From: an uncultured Verrucomicrobia subdivision 3 bacterium
GTDB taxonomy: Bacteria; Verrucomicrobiota; Verrucomicrobiia; Limisphaerales; UBA11358
Length of the DNA: 64,000 nt
NCBI GenBank assembly: GCA_903895255.1
Contig: CAITTG010000052.1
Span: 124,001 to 188,000 of the forward strand
Reading direction: 5' to 3'
In this document: positions 56,184 through 64,000 of the stretch, piece by piece
Position numbering within the stretch: the first letter of the stretch is position 1
Layout: the number at the start of each line of letters is the position of its first letter
Notes under the pieces: model-generated
The model's database searches: none
Seen by the model: only the letters and a program-made list of their open reading frames with translations
What the model was told of the DNA's origin: nothing
Translations under genes and position numbers: made by a program

Positions 56184-56426
56184 TTAGTTCTGATTTCGAC
56201 CGTGTTCAGGCCAGACTTCAACGATTTCCGCACGGCGCTCCGCGATCTTCCGGCGGATTTCCTCCACTTCATGGGGTTTGAATCCGCGATTGAAGGCCTA
56301 CGCGAGATCGTCCAGCCAGATTTTACACTCGTGCCCGGACTTGAACACATGCACATGCATCCGCTCGGCCAGGTCGTAGCTGTAAAAGCTGACCCGATAA
56401 CCGTTCTGGATGAAAATTGTTGGCAC
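56184..56426 (-). pseudogene. DUF4160 gene interrupted by one in-frame TAG
   Basis: Starting at GTG 56426 the frame reads 'PTIFIQNGYRVSFYSYDLAE', 'RMHVHVFKSGHECKIWLDDLA', then TAG at 56300-56298 (codon 43). It continues in the same frame as 'AFNRGFKPHEVEEIRRKIAE', ending in TAA at 56186-56184. The resumed part has the expected DUF4160 C-terminal character, so one nonsense change (a Tyr codon becoming TAG is simplest) broke the gene. A sequencing error or readthrough cannot be excluded. Confidence 0.75.
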
Positions 56427-56686
56427 TTTTCCGCCAGTTTGGTAGTCCTCGACCATCAAACCAAAACCGAAATTCCGTCCCCCATACACGATCAATCGGT
56501 CCCGGACAAATTTTTGGAGTGCGCGGCCAGGGCAACAAGAAATCATGGAGGCCCCGGGCGCGCCCCGGGCAAAGGTGATGGGTAGAAGAATACTATCCTT
56601 CAGGCCACCGGCCACTGTTGACGACAGGGCAACTTTTCGACCCTTCACCGTCTGCGCCGCCGCGCCTTGGCGTTAAAATATCCGCC

Positions 56687-57892
56687 TCAAATCTCGATCA
56701 ACATCCGCACGGGGTTTTCGATCGCTTCCTTGACGCGGCGCAGGAAGAGCACGGCTTCGCGGCCGTCCACGAGGCGGTGATCGTAGGTCAGGGCGACATA
56801 CATCATCGGGCGGATGACCACCTGGCCGGCCACGGCGATGGGCCGTTCCTGGATGGAGTGCATGCCCAAAATACCCGTCTGGGGCGGATTGATGATGGGG
56901 GTGGACAGCAACGACCCAAAGGAGCCGCCGTTGGTGATGGTGAACGTCCCGCCGGCCAGTTCCGGGGGCAGGAGCTTGCCGTCGTTGGCGCGCCGGGCGA
57001 AATCCCCGATGGCCTGCTCGACCTCGGCAAAGCTCAGGCGGCCGGCGTCGCGCAGGATCGGCACCACGAGGCCGCGTTCGGTGGCGATCGCCACGCCGAT
57101 GTCGTAGAAGTTGCGATAAACGATGTCGTTGCCGCGAATTTCCGCGTTCAGCTTGGGGAATTGCTTCAACGCGTCAATCGTGGCTTTCACAAAGAAGGAC
57201 ATCAAGCCGAGCCGCACTTGATATTTTTTCTCGAAAGCTTCCTTCTGTTCCTTGCGCAAGGCCTGCACGGCCGACATGTCCACCTCGTTGAAAGTGGTGA
57301 GCATGGCCATGGTCGCCTGGGCTTCCACCAACCGCCGTGCCACGGTGCGGCGCAGCATGGTCATGGGGACGATTTCTTCCTCACCCTCGGCAATTGCTTT
57401 GAGCTTCGGCGCGGGCGCGGGTGTCCGGGGTTTGGGCGCGGCCACGGTCGGGGCCGGGGCGGGCGGCGGTTCGACGGGGGCGGTGGCCGTCACGGGTTCC
57501 GGCTCGGCGACGGGTGCGGTCGGGGCGGCGGGTTTTTCTTTCGGCGCTTCGGCGGGGGCCGACTTTTTGGTCTTGGGTTTTTCCGGGCTGGCCGCGACCG
57601 CCTTGGCCGCGGGCTTCGCCTCCGCCGCCGGGGCCGGAGCCGGGGCGGCCTCGCCGGCGGCCTCAAACTGGGCGACGACGGTGCCGATGTTGATGGTTTC
57701 CCCGGCCTGGTGTAAAATTTTCGTCAACCGGCCGGCCGAGGGCGCGGGCAGGTCGAATGTGGTCTTCTCCGAATCAATGACCGCCACCGGCTCATCGGCT
57801 TTCACCAGATCGCCTTCGGCTTTCAACCATTCGCTGATTTGAACTTCCGTGATGGATTCACCGACCACGGGGATTTTTAAGTCAATGGGCAT
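56687..57892 (-). CDS. sucB: dihydrolipoyllysine succinyltransferase (E2 of 2-oxoglutarate dehydrogenase), apparently without E3-binding domain
   Basis: A TCA-cycle enzyme of 401 residues. The lipoyl domain (1-78) carries the lipoylated Lys43 in '[17 protein letters not shown]'. The C-terminal catalytic domain (about 170-401) begins '[19 protein letters not shown]' and has the catalytic His372 in '[11 protein letters not shown]'. Between them lies a long Ala/Pro/Lys-rich linker (about 80-168) in which no peripheral subunit-binding domain can be recognised, although E2 proteins normally have one there. It starts three bases after the sucA stop in the same operon; lpd (E3) is not in the window. 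Confidence 0.93.
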   Translation of the reverse strand: MPIDLKIPVVGESITEVQISEWLKAEGDLVKADEPVAVIDSEKTTFDLPAPSAGRLTKILHQAGETINIGTVVAQFEAAGEAAPAPAPAAEAKPAAKAVAASPEKPKTKKSAPAEAPKEKPAAPTAPVAEPEPVTATAPVEPPPAPAPTVAAPKPRTPAPAPKLKAIAEGEEEIVPMTMLRRTVARRLVEAQATMAMLTTFNEVDMSAVQALRKEQKEAFEKKYQVRLGLMSFFVKATIDALKQFPKLNAEIRGNDIVYRNFYDIGVAIATERGLVVPILRDAGRLSFAEVEQAIGDFARRANDGKLLPPELAGGTFTITNGGSFGSLLSTPIINPPQTGILGMHSIQERPIAVAGQVVIRPMMYVALTYDHRLVDGREAVLFLRRVKEAIENPVRMLIEI

Positions 57893-57895
57893 AAG

Positions 57896-60745
57896 TCAGG
57901 ATTTGGGGGAGGGCTGGATTTTTTCCGAGGCAAACACGGCGGCGGCGTCCGGTTCGGGATCGCCAAAGGCGCGGGCGATGAGCTGGGCCTGTTGCAATTT
58001 GTGCGCATGGGACGAGCCGGTGGCCGGACTGGCCGAGGCCGGGCGGCTCACGTGGGCGAAGGGCAGGCGGCCCAGCAGCAATTTGCCGAAGCGCTCATGC
58101 AAATAGCGCCAGGCGCCCATGTTCGCCGGTTCTTCCTGCACCCACAGGGCCGGGGTATCGTTCCCATACCCTGCCAGCGCTTTTTCTAGCAGCCCCGAGG
58201 GCAGGGGATACAATTGTTCCAGCCGGATAATGGCGACATCCTGCCGCTGGTGGGCTTCGCGATAGGCTTGCAACTCGTAATACAACTTGCCGGTGCAGAG
58301 CAGAACGCGGCGGACCGCTTTCGCGGGGAGGTCATCGGCCAGCACCCGGGGAAACCGTCCCGACGCGCATTCGGCCAGCGAGGAGACCGCCCGGGGATGG
58401 CGCAACAGGCTTTTGGGGGTGAAGACAATCAACGGCTTGCGCCAGCGGCGAATCGCCTGCCGCCGCAAGAGGTGAAAATACCCCGCGGGCGTGGTGGGTT
58501 GCACCACCTGGATATTATCCTCGGCGGAGAGGGCGAGAAAGCGTTCGAGCCGCGCGCTGGAATGTTCCGGGCCCATGCCCTCAAAACCGTGCGGCAGCAA
58601 CATGACCAGCCCGGAGAAACGTTTCCATTTGTCCTCCGCGCTGACGATGAATTGATCCACAATGACCTGCGCGACATTGACGAAATCGCCGAACTGCGCC
58701 TCCCACAACACCAGGCCGTCCGGATAATCCAGGCTGTACCCATACTCAAATCCCAGCGCACCGGTTTCGCAGAGCGGACTGTTATAAATATTGATGGGCG
58801 CCTGCCCGTCCGTCAGATGTTGCAAGGGGATGTACGGATAGCCGTTCTCCTGGTCATGCAGAATGGCGTGCCGCTGGCTGAAGGTGCCGCGACCGGAGTC
58901 CTGCCCGGTGAAGCGAATCCGCATTCCGGCCGTGGTCAGCGTGGCCAGCGCCAGCGCCTCGGCGGCGGCCCAGTCCAGCGGTTGTTTGCCTGCCGCCATC
59001 AGGCGGCGGGCGGCCAGCAGCTTCTCCAATTTGGGGTGCGCGTGAAAGCCCGGGGGCAGCACGGTGAGCTGGTGGAGGAGCGCGGCAAGTTGTTGCGCGT
59101 CCACGCCGGTGTCCGGTTCCTCCGCCGGTTCGGGACCGCCGAAGTAATTCTGCCAGACGCCCCGGCGTTCCGGCTGGATTTCGCACTGGTCCGCGCGGGC
59201 GGCCTCCAGTTGCTTTTCCAATTTCGCCTGGCAGCGGGCCATGATGCCATCGGCCTCCTCCCGGGTGACATTGCCGAGCTTCAGCAGATGGCCCAGATAC
59301 CCCTCGCGCACGACCGGGCGGCTGGCAATCTGCCGGTACAACAGTGGCTGGGTGAAGGTGGGTTCGTCGGTTTCGTTATGACCCAGCCGGCGGTAGCCGT
59401 ACATGTCGATGAACACATCGGACTTGAATTCCGCGCGGAATTCCAGCGCGAGTTGCACCACCTGGGCGACCGCCTCCGGGTCCTCCCCATTCACATGGAA
59501 AATCGGCGCTTGCAGCATGCGCGCCACGTCGGTCGCATAATTAGTGGAGCGCCCCTGCTCCGGGGTGGTCGTGAAACCAATCTGATTATTGACGATGATG
59601 TGCACTATGCCGCCCACGCCATAGCCCATCAAACGGCTCATGTTCAGCACTTCCTGAATCACGCCCTCGCCGGCAAAGGCCGCGTCGCCATGAATCAGCA
59701 GCCCCATCACCTTGGCGCATTCGCGGTCGGCAAACCGGTCCTGATGGGCGCGGACGCGGCCCACCACCACGGGGTCCACAAATTCGAGATGGCTGGGATT
59801 GAAGCACAACGAAAGATGCACTTTGCGTCCGTCCATCAACGTCCAGTCGCCGCTGTGGCCGAGGTGATATTTCACGTCGCCGCGCTCGGGCCAGAGTTCG
59901 GGCTGGTCGTCGGTGAATTCCTGGAAAATCTGGCAGGGATTTTTGCCAATGACATTGGCCAGCACATTGAGGCGGCCTCGATGGCCCATGCCAATGACAA
60001 TGTTTTTCACCCCCTGCTGCCCGGCTTTTTCGATGGCGAGATCCAGCAAGGGCACGAGTGTTTCGCAGCCTTCGAGCGAGAACGTCTTGGCCCCGAGAAA
60101 TTTGGTGCGCAAAAACTCCTCAAACACCACCGCCTCGGTGAGCTTGGTGAGAATGCGGAGTTGCTCGTCACGGGTGACATACCGCCGGGTGAGCGGGTTC
60201 TCCAGTCGCTGTTGCAGCCACAGCCGGGTATTCAGGTCATCAATATGCATGAACTGCACCCCGACCGAACCGCAATAGATCTCCCGCAACCGTTGATAAA
60301 TGTCGCGCAGGGTCAGCGGCGTTTCACACGGCAGTGCTGGAATATTAATAAGCAGGTCCAGCTCCGCGTCCGTGAAGGCGTAATAGCCCAGTTTTAATTC
60401 CGGCGGACACGGGCGTTCCGCGCCCAGGGGATTGATGGCCGCGATGATATGGCCCCGCACCCGGTAATTGCGGATGAGCTGGTGCAGCCGTTCGCTGACG
60501 TTTTCCACGCGCGGGTCGCTCTGAAACTCGGGGCGTTCGCGGGCCGCGGTGCGCGCGGGATTGAACACGCTGCGGGCACTGAATGCTGGTCCCAGACGGA
60601 CCGGGCCGGTCGCGCCGTTCTCTGCCGCGGCGAAATAATCCCGCCAAGCCTCCGGCACGGAATTGGGGTCATTCCGGTAGGCGGCGTAAAACTCCTCAAT
60701 ATAGGCGACGTTTTGCACCCCGGCGTTCAAGTCGGATTTACTCAT
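57896..60745 (-). CDS. sucA: 2-oxoglutarate dehydrogenase E1 component
   Basis: Thiamine diphosphate-dependent decarboxylase of 949 residues that passes the succinyl group to the E2 encoded next. The N-terminal E2-interaction segment is 'VAYIEEFYAAYRNDPNSVP'. The 'HRGRLNVLANVIGKN' block is present. Cofactor binding is in 'GDAAFAGEGVIQEVLNMS' through 'IIVNNQIGFTT'. The transketolase-like pyrimidine domain contains 'FSQRHAILHDQENG' and 'YSLDYPDGLVLWEAQFGDF'. A GGAGG sequence about ten bases before the ATG is a good ribosome-binding site. Confidence 0.97.
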   Translation of the reverse strand: MSKSDLNAGVQNVAYIEEFYAAYRNDPNSVPEAWRDYFAAAENGATGPVRLGPAFSARSVFNPARTAARERPEFQSDPRVENVSERLHQLIRNYRVRGHIIAAINPLGAERPCPPELKLGYYAFTDAELDLLINIPALPCETPLTLRDIYQRLREIYCGSVGVQFMHIDDLNTRLWLQQRLENPLTRRYVTRDEQLRILTKLTEAVVFEEFLRTKFLGAKTFSLEGCETLVPLLDLAIEKAGQQGVKNIVIGMGHRGRLNVLANVIGKNPCQIFQEFTDDQPELWPERGDVKYHLGHSGDWTLMDGRKVHLSLCFNPSHLEFVDPVVVGRVRAHQDRFADRECAKVMGLLIHGDAAFAGEGVIQEVLNMSRLMGYGVGGIVHIIVNNQIGFTTTPEQGRSTNYATDVARMLQAPIFHVNGEDPEAVAQVVQLALEFRAEFKSDVFIDMYGYRRLGHNETDEPTFTQPLLYRQIASRPVVREGYLGHLLKLGNVTREEADGIMARCQAKLEKQLEAARADQCEIQPERRGVWQNYFGGPEPAEEPDTGVDAQQLAALLHQLTVLPPGFHAHPKLEKLLAARRLMAAGKQPLDWAAAEALALATLTTAGMRIRFTGQDSGRGTFSQRHAILHDQENGYPYIPLQHLTDGQAPINIYNSPLCETGALGFEYGYSLDYPDGLVLWEAQFGDFVNVAQVIVDQFIVSAEDKWKRFSGLVMLLPHGFEGMGPEHSSARLERFLALSAEDNIQVVQPTTPAGYFHLLRRQAIRRWRKPLIVFTPKSLLRHPRAVSSLAECASGRFPRVLADDLPAKAVRRVLLCTGKLYYELQAYREAHQRQDVAIIRLEQLYPLPSGLLEKALAGYGNDTPALWVQEEPANMGAWRYLHERFGKLLLGRLPFAHVSRPASASPATGSSHAHKLQQAQLIARAFGDPEPDAAAVFASEKIQPSPKS

Positions 60746-61171
60746 GTTTTAACAGCCTCCACCATCGCCCGCCCGGGGAAATGAATCAAGCACGGTTTTT
60801 CCATTTCCCCACTTTTGAGACTACGTTTGCTCATAATCCACCGGTTGGGGGATCGGCGACCCGGCCCGGTTGATCTTTCAATTCGGATCACCCTCATTAC
60901 GCCACGCGTCCATAGCCTCCGCAGTCGTGATCTGGTGTGGTTGCGGGAGAGGGTTAAATTCGGCGACCGCCGGGGTGGAGGTATCCGCCGGTGCGGTTGC
61001 GCCCGGCGCCCGGGCTGGTGGTTCTGGTTTTGGGTGGGCCGGTGCTTGGTAGCGTTTCATGCAGAGGAGTATGACGGGCCGGCCGGCGGCTGCTGTATGG
61101 GGTGTTCGCCCTAGTAAACCAGGCCGCAAATTTGGAAAAATGATAAAATCCGCCGCTTTGACCAAGAAAAA
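60746..61171. other. intergenic region between sucA and the ribosomal protein terminator
   Basis: About 430 bases. It contains the sucA leader and ribosome-binding site and a weakly supported small frame (60878-61060, minus strand). No recognisable RNA gene, repeat or clear promoter hexamers were found. Confidence 0.4.
60878..61060 (-). CDS. possible small proline/alanine-rich protein
   Basis: A 60-codon frame from ATG 61060: 'MKRYQAPAHPKPEPPARAPG', a Pro/Ala/Thr-rich middle, and a more protein-like end 'QITTAEAMDAWRNEGDPN'. No ribosome-binding site was seen and no family is recognised. It may be a chance frame in GC-rich DNA. Confidence 0.28.
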   Translation of the reverse strand: MKRYQAPAHPKPEPPARAPGATAPADTSTPAVAEFNPLPQPHQITTAEAMDAWRNEGDPN

Positions 61172-61197
61172 ACCCCGCCGGCAGGAACCGGCGGGGT
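61166..61197 (-). terminator. intrinsic terminator of the rplM-rpsI operon
   Basis: A ten-base-pair stem (accccgccgg 61172-61181 with ccggcggggt 61188-61197, loop caggaa) is followed on the minus strand by a run of T residues (A-run at 61166-61172 on the plus strand). It lies about 20 bases after the rpsI stop. Confidence 0.92.
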
Positions 61198-61218
61198 GTA
61201 AAGACTCGGGGCAGGCGA

Positions 61219-61620
61219 TTAACGCTTGCTGAACTGGAAGCGCTTGCGCGCGCCGGGCTGGCCGTATTTCTTACGCTCACGCATGCGCGGATCGCGGGTG
61301 AGGAAGCCTTCCGCTTTCAGGGCGGGGCGCAGGGCGGCGTCAAATTTGAGCAACGCGCGGGAAATCCCATGGCGCACGGCACCGGCCTGGCCATTGGGAC
61401 CGCCACCGGTCACATTCACGCGGACATCCAACTTGTCGCCGGTGGCCGTAACGGTCAGCGGTTGGGAGGCGGTGGAGCGGAGCGTGTCCAAGGGAAAATA
61501 GACATCAAAGGCCCGGCCATTGACAGTAAATTTGCCAGTGCCGGTGGCCAGACGAACCCGGGCGACGGCCGTTTTGCGGCGGCCGGTACCCAGAAACTCA
61601 ACGATTTTCGGTGTTGCCAT
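61219..61620 (-). CDS. rpsI: 30S ribosomal protein S9
   Basis: A 133-residue protein with the conserved '[20 protein letters not shown]' start, '[20 protein letters not shown]' centre, and the basic C-terminal tail '[16 protein letters not shown]' that reaches into the decoding centre. It follows rplM by 29 bases in the standard rplM-rpsI operon and ends at the terminator. Confidence 0.98.
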   Translation of the reverse strand: MATPKIVEFLGTGRRKTAVARVRLATGTGKFTVNGRAFDVYFPLDTLRSTASQPLTVTATGDKLDVRVNVTGGGPNGQAGAVRHGISRALLKFDAALRPALKAEGFLTRDPRMRERKKYGQPGARKRFQFSKR

Positions 61621-61649
61621 GTTAATTTAGCGTTTCGGATTGAAAATAT

Positions 61650-62084
61650 TTAATTCGCCGCTTTGAGCGGGGCGGGGACTTGGGCGGCATGGGGATGCTT
61701 GTCACCCTTGAAGACTTTGAGCTTGGTCAGGAGCACGTCGCCGAGGCGGTTCTTGGGGATCATGCCCTTCACGGCGTGGGTGATGAGGCGCTCGGGCTGG
61801 CTTTCGCGGACTTGCGCGACGGTGGTGTACTTCTCGCCACCTTTCCAGCCGGAATAGCTCATATATTCCTTGGCCGTTTCCTTTTTGCCGGTCAGGCGGA
61901 CCTTTTCCGCATTGATGACCACCACGAAATCGCCGGCATCCAAGTGCGGCGTATACACGGGCTTGTTTTTGCCGCGCAAAATGTCGGCAACCTGTACGGC
62001 CAGACGGCCAAGCACTGCGCCGTCGGCATCAATAACATGCCATTTGCGCTGATCCAAATTTACTTTCGGCAAATACGTTTTCAT
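61650..62084 (-). CDS. rplM: 50S ribosomal protein L13
   Basis: ATG 62084 gives a 144-residue protein with 'KWHVIDADGAVLGRLAVQVAD', 'PHLDAGDFVVVINAEKVRLTG' and 'HAVKGMIPKNRLGDVLLTKLKVF'. The longer upstream frame passes through the promoter and is rejected. The first 30S/50S pair gene of the rplM-rpsI operon. Confidence 0.98.
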   Translation of the reverse strand: MKTYLPKVNLDQRKWHVIDADGAVLGRLAVQVADILRGKNKPVYTPHLDAGDFVVVINAEKVRLTGKKETAKEYMSYSGWKGGEKYTTVAQVRESQPERLITHAVKGMIPKNRLGDVLLTKLKVFKGDKHPHAAQVPAPLKAAN

Positions 62085-62110
62085 CTTTAATCCCGAACAA
62101 AGGGAGAGGA

Positions 62111-62138
62111 ATCCTAGCAAACGGGGGCATGAAGTCAA
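62111..62138 (-). promoter_or_regulatory. sigma-70-like promoter of rplM-rpsI
   Basis: TTGACT (62138-62133), 16 bases, then TAGGAT (62116-62111), with TGC directly before the -10 box (extended -10). The predicted start is near 62104, giving a short leader of about 20 bases before the rplM ATG. Confidence 0.7.
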
Positions 62139-62307
62139 CAAATGATTTGCGTTATTTAAAGGCGCGGTTTTTTCGGTGGGACAAAGCCTGGTTTGAGCCT
62201 GGTTTGGGGGAGGCAGCGGCCGGGGCTTGCGGTCCGGCGGCCGGCACGTCAAAATGCACGGGTGGTCGACGGCAAACCCGAAACCAGGCCGAACCCGGGA
62301 TGAAATT

Positions 62308-62517
62308 ATGCGACGCATCATTCAATACAAGACGGTGAAGGGCAGCAAATATATCATTAACCTGGACAAAGAGGTCAATGCGCAGATTGCCAAGGGGTTT
62401 CAGCCTTTCGGCAGCCCCTACATTTTCCAGGACATCGAATTATTTGCCTGCCAGGCCATGGTCCGTTACGAGGAACCGCCGGCGGCGGAGGGGGGGCCGG
62501 CGGGGGCGACGCCTTGA
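62308..62517 (+). CDS. DUF1737-like small protein
   Basis: ATG 62308 gives 69 residues. 'RRIIQYKTVKGSKYIINLDKEVNAQIAKGFQPFGSPYI' read in blocks fits the DUF1737 pattern (a beta strand, a helix with 'NAQIAKGFQPFG', then a strand). Function unknown. It is divergent from rplM and stands alone. The upstream extension to 62227 lacks family character. Confidence 0.7.
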   Translation: MRRIIQYKTVKGSKYIINLDKEVNAQIAKGFQPFGSPYIFQDIELFACQAMVRYEEPPAAEGGPAGATP

Positions 62518-62696
62518 GGTGGGGCGAGGCGGTGGGGGCACCCGGCCGCGTGGATTTCACGCTTTAACCCGATGAGCCTTACGAATAAGCCCAGCTTTAT
62601 AAAAGGCGGTTATTAGAAAAAATAGTTGCCTTCGGCGGTGTCCAAGGCATCGTATTGGCAAAGGAAATGAGTTGAATGGCCCAAGTTCAACCTAAT

Positions 62697-64000
62697 ATGG
62701 ATCAAATGGAAACGAACGCAAAAACTATGAGTCCGGCGGACGGGGGCAACCTCCTGTCAGCGCATTTGATTGCGCACATCAATGTCAAGCTGGCCCTGCT
62801 GGGCTGCCCGCCGGTGGCGGTGCCGGGCAACGCGGAGTTTGCCGAAATTGTGGCGGCGATGGCGGGCCAGTCGCGGGAGAAAGACCGTCTGCTGGGGCAA
62901 TACCTGTGCCCCGTGGACCAGCGCATCCAGACATTTTTATATGACTATCTCCAGGATGTGCCGGTGGCGAAGCTGCCTTCCCGCACCTTTACGCTGGACC
63001 GGTTGGGGCTGGCGCGGGTGCTGTCGCTGCCGGTGGACCGCTCGGATTTTTCGTCGGACATCATCAATTCCTACCGGGTGAAGCAGGGGGTGCTGCACAA
63101 TCCCAAGAGCGACCGGCGGACCACGCAGGGTATTTTTCACGTGACCGAGGGCGGACTGCCCATCCCGGACGACAAGCTGGGGGTGCCCAAGCTGACCTTT
63201 GCGAAGTTGTTGAGCCTGGCGCTGAATCCGCCGGCGGAGCTGCTGCGGCTGCCCTTCACGGCCACCCAGCCCAAGCCGGCCGAATGTTTTGTGACGCTGC
63301 TACTGCGCCCGATCGTGTGCCCGGAGGTGCCGGGTTTCACGGCGGAGAAGACGATGGAGGTCCGGTTTTTCGTGCCGGGCAACCTGGTGAGCAACCTGGA
63401 TTTCATCGAGAACATTTTTGGCAACGGGGGCGATCCGCTGCTGCCGGAGAACGATTCCGCGCTGGACGCCGACCATTGGACCGGCCACACGGGCTGCGTG
63501 ATTCTGGCGCCGCACCTCATCCGGGTGACCAAAAAGTCCGTGGGACTGCCGGCCTGGGAGCAGGCCACGGAACGCCAGCGCCGCGACGGCATGTGCTGGC
63601 GCAAGGAGGACGAGCTTTATAACAACGGCGGGGCCTTCAAAATCACCTGTCGCGACCAATCGGGCGTGATTGTGACGATTATCGCCGACAATTATTACGG
63701 GTATTGCAAAAAAGAGGTCAAAACGCAGATTAGTTACGCGGCCAATCTTTTCGGCAACTGTGAGGAGGAGCACGCCGGCGGGGCGCTGGTGTTCCCGAGC
63801 TGGGATTTGGGCGAGGAATTCGACGGCGAGGTGCATGTGCGGCAGTTGGGCCATAACTTCAAGGAAATGGCGGCGCTGTTTGCCGACGGCATGCACATCC
63901 AACCCGAGGGCTATGGGATTGACCGCAAGTTTCCGAACATTCTATACGTGCCCGAAACCGCGCACTTTGATTTGGACACCCAGCGGGTGACGTGGACCAA
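62697..64000 (+). CDS. large conserved protein of unknown function, truncated by window edge
   Basis: An open frame from ATG 62697 runs without a stop to the right edge (over 430 codons). It begins 'MDQMETNAKTMSPADGGNLL'. Well-structured segments include 'RLPFTATQPKPAECFVTLLL', 'MEVRFFVPGNLVSNLDFIEN', 'IFGNGGDPLLPENDSALDAD', 'HTGCVILAPHLIRVTKKSVG', 'IIADNYYGYCKKEVKTQIS' and 'AANLFGNCEEEHAGGALVFP'. There is no signal peptide or transmembrane helix. I do not recognise the family. Codon bias matches the host, so it is a real gene rather than a chance frame. Confidence 0.8.
   Translation, partial: MDQMETNAKTMSPADGGNLLSAHLIAHINVKLALLGCPPVAVPGNAEFAEIVAAMAGQSREKDRLLGQYLCPVDQRIQTFLYDYLQDVPVAKLPSRTFTLDRLGLARVLSLPVDRSDFSSDIINSYRVKQGVLHNPKSDRRTTQGIFHVTEGGLPIPDDKLGVPKLTFAKLLSLALNPPAELLRLPFTATQPKPAECFVTLLLRPIVCPEVPGFTAEKTMEVRFFVPGNLVSNLDFIENIFGNGGDPLLPENDSALDADHWTGHTGCVILAPHLIRVTKKSVGLPAWEQATERQRRDGMCWRKEDELYNNGGAFKITCRDQSGVIVTIIADNYYGYCKKEVKTQISYAANLFGNCEEEHAGGALVFPSWDLGEEFDGEVHVRQLGHNFKEMAALFADGMHIQPEGYGIDRKFPNILYVPETAHFDLDTQRVTWT

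Noticed and set aside
58214..60397. Plus-strand open frame of 727 codons opposite sucA
   Set aside because: The minus strand is unmistakably the 2-oxoglutarate dehydrogenase E1 gene; the other frame has no recognisable domain.

Overview
This 64-kb, GC-rich and densely coding window looks like chromosome from a member of the Verrucomicrobiota, probably near Pedosphaera/Limisphaera; that placement is inference. It rests on several secreted proteins that share one C-terminal module (an 'LKYALGL' type motif), prepilin-like proteins with an H-X9-DG motif, Tat-exported Gfo/Idh/MocA and FAD oxidoreductases, and short dispersed repeats that I recall from such genomes. No rRNA, tRNA, CRISPR array or transposase gene was found.

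Layout. (1) 1-1211: 3' end of a PTS enzyme I fused to an EIIA domain. (2) 1.2-27.4 kb: a long plus-strand glycan and amino-sugar locus. It holds a GH38 alpha-mannosidase, a DUF5009/NagX-like membrane acyltransferase, exported oxidoreductases, a pseudopilin, a 1246-residue surface protein with a triplicated unit, two GH20 proteins, an exported sugar isomerase-like protein, NagB, a ROK-like kinase, a PIG-L deacetylase, an MFS sugar porter, a modular FAD protein and a serine hydrolase. No recognisable nagA is present; the PIG-L protein may supply the deacetylase step. (3) 27.4-30.1 kb: a YdeI-like protein and an Eco29kI-like restriction-modification pair (GIY-YIG nuclease plus C5 methylase). (4) 30.2-32.1 kb: a CocE-type hydrolase. 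(5) 32.7-43.6 kb: an aerotolerance (Bat) operon, batD - TPR/SH3 - moxR - DUF58 - DUF4381 - batA - batB/C - Gln-rich protein. A 2.4-kb foreign-looking island splits it between moxR and DUF58. The island carries a DUF4160/DUF2442 pair, an EVE-DUF3883 modification-sensing nuclease candidate, a ParE module and an orphan antitoxin. (6) 43.6-50.3 kb: a secreted S9 prolyl peptidase, a PAS-AraC regulator and a divergent hydroxyproline catabolic operon. (7) 50.4-54.7 kb: cstA, nadD and rsfS. (8) 53.5-56.5 kb, overlapping the last: a toxin-antitoxin scrapyard with an antitoxin beside a thrice-broken PIN toxin, an intact PIN/CopG pair, and a second DUF4160/DUF2442 pair with a nonsense codon. (9) 56.7-62.1 kb: sucB, sucA, rpsI and rplM on the minus strand. 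(10) 62.3-64.0 kb: a DUF1737 protein and the 5' part of a large unknown protein.

Most biology here is catabolic: secreted hydrolases and surface proteins would break down glycans (mannose and N-acetylhexosamine) and collagen-like protein (proline and hydroxyproline), with uptake and cytoplasmic steps encoded beside them. The most unusual parts are the mobile defence and toxin-antitoxin genes in and around housekeeping operons. Domain names come from reading motifs by eye; no database search was run.
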